Shown here: positions 58,352 to 64,000 of the stretch, in pieces
Numbering within the stretch: position 1 is the stretch's first letter
How the letters are laid out: each line of letters opens with the position of its first letter
DNA from: Bugulina stolonifera
Taxonomy: Eukaryota; Bryozoa; Gymnolaemata; Cheilostomatida; Bugulidae
DNA: 64,000 nt
Assembly (NCBI GenBank): GCA_935421135.1
Contig: OW285190.1
Location: 13,898,501 to 13,962,500, forward strand
Reading direction: 5' to 3'
Program-made: the position numbers and the translations under genes
Notes under the pieces: model-generated
Told to the model about the DNA's origin: nothing
The model's database searches: none
The model's input: the letters and a program-made list of their open reading frames with translations, nothing else

Positions 58352-59094
58352 TTAACCAAAAATATTTTCATTTTTTACATCAGTAAAGGTTTTCGTGGTA
58401 AATGGTGGAGTTGGTTTTGTCTCAGGTTGCTGAGGTTTTGCGGTGGTGTGAGGGTGGAGCGGTGGAATTGTTGGTAGAGTCCATCCAGAGATGGGAGGAA
58501 TTGTTGGCAATTTCCACTCAGAAACAGGTGGTATCGTTGGCCATTTCCATTCAGAGATGGGTGGAATTGTGGGCAGTTTCCACTCTGAAGGTGGTGGAAT
58601 TGTTGGCAGTTTCCACTCTGAAGGTGGTGGAATTGTTGGTAACTTCCATTTTGAAATTGGTGGGATAGTCGGCAGCTTCCATTCCGAAGGAGGTGGTACT
58701 GTGGGAAAATTCCACTCTGATGGCGGAGGAATATACCACCAAGATCTAGTGGTCACTGGCCATATTGTTACATATTCCCATGTGGTAGCGATCCACCATG
58801 GTTTGGTAGAGCTTTCAGCTGTCCTTCTTGTTGTATATTTTTGCGTTGGCTTTATTGTGGTCCATTTTGTTGCAGATCTTGGTGTTGTAGTTTGATATGA
58901 AGGTTTTGTGGACTTGGTAGAAACTACAAAATATATCATCTAATCTAAGAACAATTGCAATAGTTATCGTAGCAACCATGCAAACCACTTGTTTAGTATA
59001 AAAAGCAGAAGATGTATGTAGGCTTACCTGGTGCAGCAGATACATATGATATCACCACTATCACAGAAATGAGACACAAGGTCTGTGACACCAT
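58352..59094 (-). CDS. Secreted Thr/Pro/Trp-rich repeat protein
   Basis: Exon 1 (59028-59094) encodes a signal peptide, MVSQTLCLISVIVVISYVSA, and joins in phase 1 to exon 2 (58352-58923), giving 212 aa. After a Thr/Lys-rich segment (TKWTTIKPTQKYTTRRTAE), likely O-glycosylated if secreted, come Trp-rich residues. Eight tandem 11-residue units with consensus PP(P/I)SEWKLPTI follow, then a Pro/Thr-rich tail. There is one Cys, in the signal peptide, and no catalytic motif. The regular Pro-Trp repeats suggest a structural or extracellular-matrix protein, possibly lineage-specific; that is inference. The neighbour at 60629-61496 has the same gene design and related motifs. I recognise no named family. 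Confidence 0.75.
58463..58727 (-). repeat. 33-bp coding minisatellite, eight units
   Basis: Eight head-to-tail 33-bp units in frame, encoding PP(P/I/V)SEWKLPTI variants. Units differ mainly by synonymous changes and at the third and fifth residues, consistent with duplication under protein-level constraint. Confidence 0.88.
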
Positions 59095-60628
59095 CGTCGT
59101 GACTCCTGACCAGAATGCAAACTAACACATTTCTTATCTGTCCTACGTGCTAAATTGATTTGTGAGAAAAAGCATATGGTCTGCTCCCAATCTCTCTCTT
59201 TATCAGGATTGAATTTCTCCCTATGATAATGGACAGTCTGAACCACTAGGTTGGTGATAAGTGTTAAATAGTCAGGTTCGTATATATACTTGGATGCGAC
59301 TTCACTCACCGAAGTTCATGAAGATAAGGTTGTAGTTCTTTATCCAAGCTTTCTTAGTTTTCAACCAGAACTCCTCTTCTATATCTAGCCAATCGGTAAT
59401 ATCATATAGTCTCTTCCGAGACGCGTAGAATAGTCGTAATGACTATATAACAATAAGCTCTCTGTTAGTCTATATCTGGTTCATGGACTCAATATCGTTC
59501 TCTCTTTAAATAAGGGGAACAAGAATTCGCTTTATTGCATGTGATGAAGGTGCAAGTGCAATGCATATTGTATACATAATAAATGTATGTTATAGATCAC
59601 ACTGGCCTTATGTCAGTAGGCACAGTAGGCCTTATACCATAGCCTTTGTTTTTATACTCTAAAGGAGTCGTTATTCCATGTTTCATTAGGAGTTCCTTTC
59701 ATATGAATTACTACTTCTCTACTAATGTGTTGGAGAGCAAATAACTAAATAGTACGGTTCTTTAATATGCAGACACCATAGGGAAGCAAACTGTGAAAGA
59801 CGCTCACATTCAAAAGATTAATCTCTGTCCACGCCCAGTTTCGAAGTGGAAGAAATGAGGTGGGTACGCTGTGCATACAATCTTAGGGCATTCCCTATAG
59901 TTGAACATAGAATTACACGTGCAGTAATCCCACCTTACAGATTAGCATTGTATAGCTATCAACTTAGTCTTACATGTATAGTAGCCAACAAATTAGTGAA
60001 TGAAAATGAAAAAAATTGTGCTTTGGTGAGATCTTAACCCATGTCCCTATGGATGATATTAGAGCACTCTACCATTACACTATCAGACCAGCAGTGACTG
60101 TATGAGAAAACTAACAACTAACATGAGGGTATACGCCTGCTGGTCGTGTACCCACTTACTGTAAGTAAGGTGGGTACACACCGTATACTCTTGTGTAACC
60201 ACACTTCTAACACTGTCCGCACCTGATCTTATAACCCAGGAGATATTACTTCTTTCTGTCCCACAGTCAAATTATTGGCACTTGGCTGGAAATCTTTCTC
60301 AGTCTGTCTTTGTATTATCAGTATGTGCTAAACAGTATAGAACCTTGGAAACATGAAGAATAAAGTTTGCCTATCATAAATGAGATTGTTGTTTTATTAG
60401 TGCAAATGTTACAGCAGACACAAAGCTATGTAGGCTATGTTGTATGTGATGTGTTGAAAGGAATGATTTAGTATAAAGTTGAATTAATGTGAGAATTATT
60501 ATACAGTATAGGCTGTGGGGCACAGGCTATGACTTCAGTAAAATTATCCCCAAGAATAGACATGTACCAAATGGAGCATTCAGATCATCTGAGATGGTTA
60601 ATTATAAATATAAAATTTATTTCACAAG
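59095..60628. other. Intergenic region between the two secreted-protein genes
   Basis: The promoter side of the repeat-protein gene and the 3' flank of the next. A minus-strand tRNA-like SINE lies near 60030-60125, and the words aggtgggtac-g/a occur at 59859 and 60169, possibly bracketing an insertion. No gene is supported. Confidence 0.5.
60030..60125 (-). mobile_element. tRNA-derived SINE remnant
   Basis: On the minus strand gatagtgtaatggtagagtgc (box A-like) precedes gggttaagatctc (box B-like) by about 30 bases. There is no recognisable cloverleaf. Confidence 0.5.
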
Positions 60629-61496
60629 TCATTCATGTTCCAAGTGATCTCCTGGGAGATTCAGTGCTGGAAGAGAATGGAATTCATTTAAACTATCAGC
60701 TGCTTTAATTGCAGGGAAACTTAGTTTTGACAGCGGAGGCAATGCTGCCAACTGATCTCCTGATATTCTGCTGCTTTTAAGGTGTTCTTTAGTGAGTCTA
60801 GGCAGTTCCAAATTAGAAATGGGTGGTAGATTTGGCTGAGGAAGTTTGTCATTCAGTTTGGAAGGAGAAAGGTTTGGTAGATTAATTTTCCAATCAACTG
60901 ATGGAAGAGGTGGTAGTTTCCACAGTTTGGAAGGATTGAAGCCGGTTGGTGGTGACATCATACCCCAGTCCTGAGAGAGAATCTCAGAATTGGCTAAAAA
61001 AAATTAGCAGAAAACACATGTAGACAAATATGCAGGAGATAACTTTTGTCAATCTACATAATAAAATTCAAGTCATCAATTTATTTGTTACATGTATTTC
61101 TCTTCTAACCATGATTGTATTCATCATATTGCAGGAGACTCCTTCAATTTCGATATGAATTTGGTGTCACCTCTACTCTACCTTTATGAGAAGAATTTGA
61201 CATGTACTGCTTGTGTTTGGCATACAGTATTCTAATACAAATCTACTAATCTGTAACTGTACATACTACATTACTGTACATGTAAGCGTTGCTGTGTAGA
61301 CTATAGTCTAATTGTTGTTATAATGTTGCTTACATTTACATGTATATAATTGATGTACACGAGCACTGAAATAGTTACAAGCTTTTATAAATAATGCAAA
61401 TGCAGGATCTCTATATCAAAACTAAAATGTATACATTTAGTTTTCCTTACCTGCAAGAAAGAGTGTAGCAAACAAGAGTTGTACTATGCACTTCAT
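60629..61496 (-). CDS. Secreted Pro/Leu-rich protein, relative of the 58352-59094 gene
   Basis: Exon 1 (61451-61496) encodes a short signal peptide, MKCIVQLLFATLFLA, and joins in phase 1 to exon 2 (60629-60993), giving 136 aa. The mature part is rich in Pro, Leu and Lys, with loose repeats of the form LWKLPPLPS, INLPNLSPSKL, LPQPNLPPIS and LSFPAIKAAD. The only Cys is in the signal peptide. The layout (signal exon ending in phase 1, one long repeat-bearing exon), orientation and W-K-L-P-P wording match the neighbouring gene, so I infer a tandem, diverged pair of extracellular proteins. Function unknown. Confidence 0.72.
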
Positions 61497-62565
61497 CCTG
61501 TACAAGTACATGTATATTCTAGGTGGATAGTTGATATGAGAGTAATGGCTGTTTGGAATTGATAGACTTGGTTCAGGGACCTGTATTTACTATATACTAT
61601 CATAGACTGATGTACCTTTGGGAACCGACAGCTGCTCCCACTGATGGTAGAAAGTAAGGTGTTAGCCAAGTGTATAGCCAAGGAATAGTAGAATAATACT
61701 ACATTAGGTCAGATTACAGGAATATTATTCAACGACACCATTATATGATAATTTATTTCCAATATTTTGTAACATATCTAGACCACAATACAACATTTTT
61801 GAGTTATTATAGTGGCGGTTGGTTCATCAGTGAGATCCTGTGTACCAACGAGCAAGCTATAGAAAAAGTTGTCTTCTCTCTTCCACCGAAACATAACAAA
61901 GAGGGGACAACTTTTAATTACTAGCAATACTACGGATGCCCATGTTTCTGTTTCTACTCAAGTGGGGATATTCATTTAGTGCATTAGTAACAAAGCCATT
62001 GTAACATGATAGTTTTGAACATAATTGTTTAAAAAGCTGTTATGGTTTCTCATTAGTTTATTACATAAAGATATCCACAGTCTAATTTCATTAATATTGA
62101 TGGAACAATTCTATACAATAAAATAAACCACAAGAATATTCAATTAATTTTATTCAGTATAGGCAGATATTTGGTTACTGTACATAATATTATAAGACTA
62201 CTAACTTGAATAGAGTAAACAATGCCATGATGAGCAGATTAGACAGCATCTATAATACTCACAATTTCACATACACAAACACACATTCATACCATCCACA
62301 AGCACACATTGTCAATAACCCTCACTAATGCACATATTATATAGTTAGGTACAAGTATTATAATATAGAGATGACTGGATAACATATTGTGTCCTAAGGC
62401 TGCATAAAACTCAATGGCATGAAAAACAAACTAAAGGCGAAATTAAATCCATCATCTTCCATGAGTTAATTGAATGTACAATATAATATACTCCTGTTTG
62501 TGTCTATATCTACTTGTTTAGTTGGAGTTGAACATACCACCTACAAACACCACTTGAGGCATGGC
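61497..62565. other. Intergenic region
   Basis: Upstream flank of the secreted-protein gene and 3' flank of ARMC1. A hairpin of the GTTGTCCTCTC family is at 61864-61914. No gene is seen. Confidence 0.5.
61864..61914. repeat. Short dispersed hairpin (GTTGTCCTCTC family)
   Basis: aaaagttgtcttctctctt and aaagaggggacaactttt are clear inverted arms around a short loop; this is the best-preserved member seen. Confidence 0.7.
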
Positions 62566-63687
62566 TCACCAATAGAAAGATTTAGCTAGGAAACTAGCAG
62601 CTGCCCCCAACCATCCTACACCTGTGTCCTCTTCTTTGGTACCAAATCTTCTCATCGCCTTGTCATCTACCTGCAATATTATATGTAACACACAATGTGA
62701 GTATAAGATACTATATGACATGTATGATGCATTATATGACATGTGTGATATATTATATGACGTCCATGATGTATTATATGACAAGTGTGATATACTATAT
62801 GACATGTATGATGCATTATATGACATGTATGATGTACTATATGACATGTATGATGCACTATATTATAATGACTATCAGAGATTCCATAATTGTATTTGAA
62901 TTTTGACATGTACTGTTTGATGAGCGCTTTACATGTGTTGCACAATAATAATTGGGACAGTCTTCATTACACTGTATTGCTTGGACAGCAGGCTAAACGA
63001 GTGCATAAAGCATAACCTAGACAGAGATACATACTTTAACAGGGCTGTCATCATCTGATAGGTAGGCAGGAAGAGCGGAGTTCTCTTTGTTGCAGGAGGT
63101 AATATCCTGTAGATCTACTACATGTTCCTCTCCTCCTTCAGTACGTAACACTTGCCTTGCCACCATTGTGTCAGCCTGCTGTATAGCTGAAGCTAGAACC
63201 TACAGTTCAGCATAAGAATGCATTCATACAAGAATACATACAGACTTGGTTATGAATAGATGTACATGTACGAATAACAGTTACCAGTTCCTACGGTGTA
63301 CTACTAGTCAGTCTATTCCTACAGTGTACTACTAGTCAGTCTATTCCTACAGTGTACTACTAGTCAGTCTATTCCTACGGTGTACTACTAGTCAGTCTAT
63401 TCCTACGGTGTACTACTAGTCGGTCTATTCCCACAGTGTACTACTAGTCAGTCTATTCCCACAGTGTACTACTAGTCAGTCTATTCCTACAGTGTACTAC
63501 TAGTCAGTCTATTCCTACAGTGTACTACTAGTCAGTCTATGGTAGAGAAAAAGAGTCAAAGTGAACATACTTGTGGTGAGATTTCTGGTTTCACTCTGAT
63601 AACAGATCTGTGCTTAGGAAGGTCAAAGGTTATGCTGACTACTCCTTTAACAGTCAGCAACCTCTCCTTACACATCTCCATGTCATT
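62566..63687 (-). CDS. ARMC1: ARMC1 orthologue, 3' exons only (gene continues beyond the window)
   Basis: Three phase-0 exons in reading order: 63571-63687, 63035-63199, 62566-62670, about 128 codons. They encode the heavy-metal-associated-like fold of ARMC1 (KERLLTVKGVVSITFDLPKH, VIRVKPEISPQVLASAI). Then come GGEEHVVDLQDITSC, an acidic linker, PAYLSDDDSPVK, and a C-terminus WLGAAASFLAKSFYW. The ending closely resembles the SRSFYW end of vertebrate ARMC1 as I recall it. ARMC1 is associated with mitochondrial outer-membrane complexes and organelle distribution. The N-terminal armadillo-repeat exons should lie beyond position 64000. Both introns contain minisatellites. Confidence 0.82.
62700..62870. 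repeat. 21-bp minisatellite
   Basis: About eight imperfect copies of a unit like tatatgacatgtatgatgca in the last visible ARMC1 intron. Confidence 0.88.
63289..63540. repeat. 28-bp minisatellite
   Basis: Nine copies of a 28-bp unit containing gtgtactactagtcagtcta, with cct/ccc and aca/acg variants, in an ARMC1 intron. Confidence 0.92.
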
Positions 63688-64000
63688 CTAAAAACATGAT
63701 ACTGTTATACCTACATGTAGCTTAGCTAACATCATAAACAGAAGAAATATACATTTCAGAAGGTGATTTCATTGCCGAATACACTGAATGAGTGAATGCA
63801 CATTATCATAACAAGTGCTAGGAGTGAATTATCACACATAGTACTGCGATAAGATATAAAGTTTCAAAAATAAAGTCTGTAAATGTAAACGAACACCAAT
63901 TGCATACATGAAAAGTAGCCTAATGAACGGGTATTGGAGAAGTAATTACCATTCACAGATTATACACATGCACATAACGAACATGTGTACTATAAGATAG
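63688..64000. other. ARMC1 intron, running off the window
   Basis: This follows the acceptor of the exon at 63571-63687 and contains no further exon that I can see. Confidence 0.55.

Noticed and set aside
58402..58895. Plus-strand ORFs with Gly-Gly-Ile-Val-Gly repeats
   Set aside because: Shadow of the 33-bp repeats; the minus-strand frame has a signal peptide exon, an in-phase intron and amino-acid-level repeat conservation.
1..64000. CRISPR arrays, operons, ribosome-binding sites or bacterial operators
   Set aside because: Spliceosomal introns, SINEs and metazoan orthologues show nuclear animal DNA; the tandem repeats seen have no unique spacers.

Overview
This is animal nuclear DNA: AT-rich, with intron-split genes (GT-AG sites whose reading phases can be followed by eye), tRNA-derived SINEs, miniature inverted-repeat elements and one intact LTR retrotransposon. 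The gene set, small introns and frequent tacatgta/taggcctac words would suit a sponge or another early-branching invertebrate. The species assignment is inference; metazoan origin is well supported by the orthologues.

Layout. (1) 389-27300, plus strand: a complete 24-exon gene for the second-largest subunit of RNA polymerase I (POLR1B, 1,128 aa by my splice reconstruction). Its introns hold three TA-flanked MITEs, a SINE pair, a 34-bp minisatellite that has copied an exon end with its splice donor, a nested two-exon antisense gene (10274-10945), a BIR-domain ORF (17979-18503) and a nearly pristine 4.9-kb LTR retrotransposon (12803-17686; 293/294-identical LTRs, perfect 5-bp target duplication, gag and pol joined by a probable -1 frameshift). 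(2) 28349-29584, minus: a three-exon gene apparently paralogous to the nested antisense gene. (3) 31278-31950: LINE 3' ends. (4) 33665-45537, plus: three tandem SGNH esterase genes of the IAH1 type. Copies 2 and 3 arose by a recent duplication of about 4.2 kb, and copy 3 gained a 45-residue Lys/Glu insert. (5) 46676-49693: a 3-kb non-autonomous DNA element with terminal inverted repeats and a 5-bp duplication, carrying an 88-bp-arm foldback and an LTR-like promoter block. (6) 49815-53741, minus: a five-exon tetraspanin of the TSPAN13/31 type. (7) 55984-57403, plus: a single-C2-domain protein. (8) 58352-59094 and 60629-61496, minus: two adjacent secreted Pro-rich proteins of identical two-exon design, one with eight 11-residue Trp-containing repeats. 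(9) 62566-63687, minus: the 3' exons of ARMC1, which continues past the window.

The genes do not form a pathway; this is an ordinary metazoan neighbourhood of housekeeping genes. The most notable points are the young retrotransposon inside a Pol I gene, the amplified splice donor in POLR1B intron 19, a dispersed family of roughly 35-60-bp hairpins, and the lineage-specific secreted repeat proteins. Splice structures were read by eye from phase and conservation, not from transcripts.
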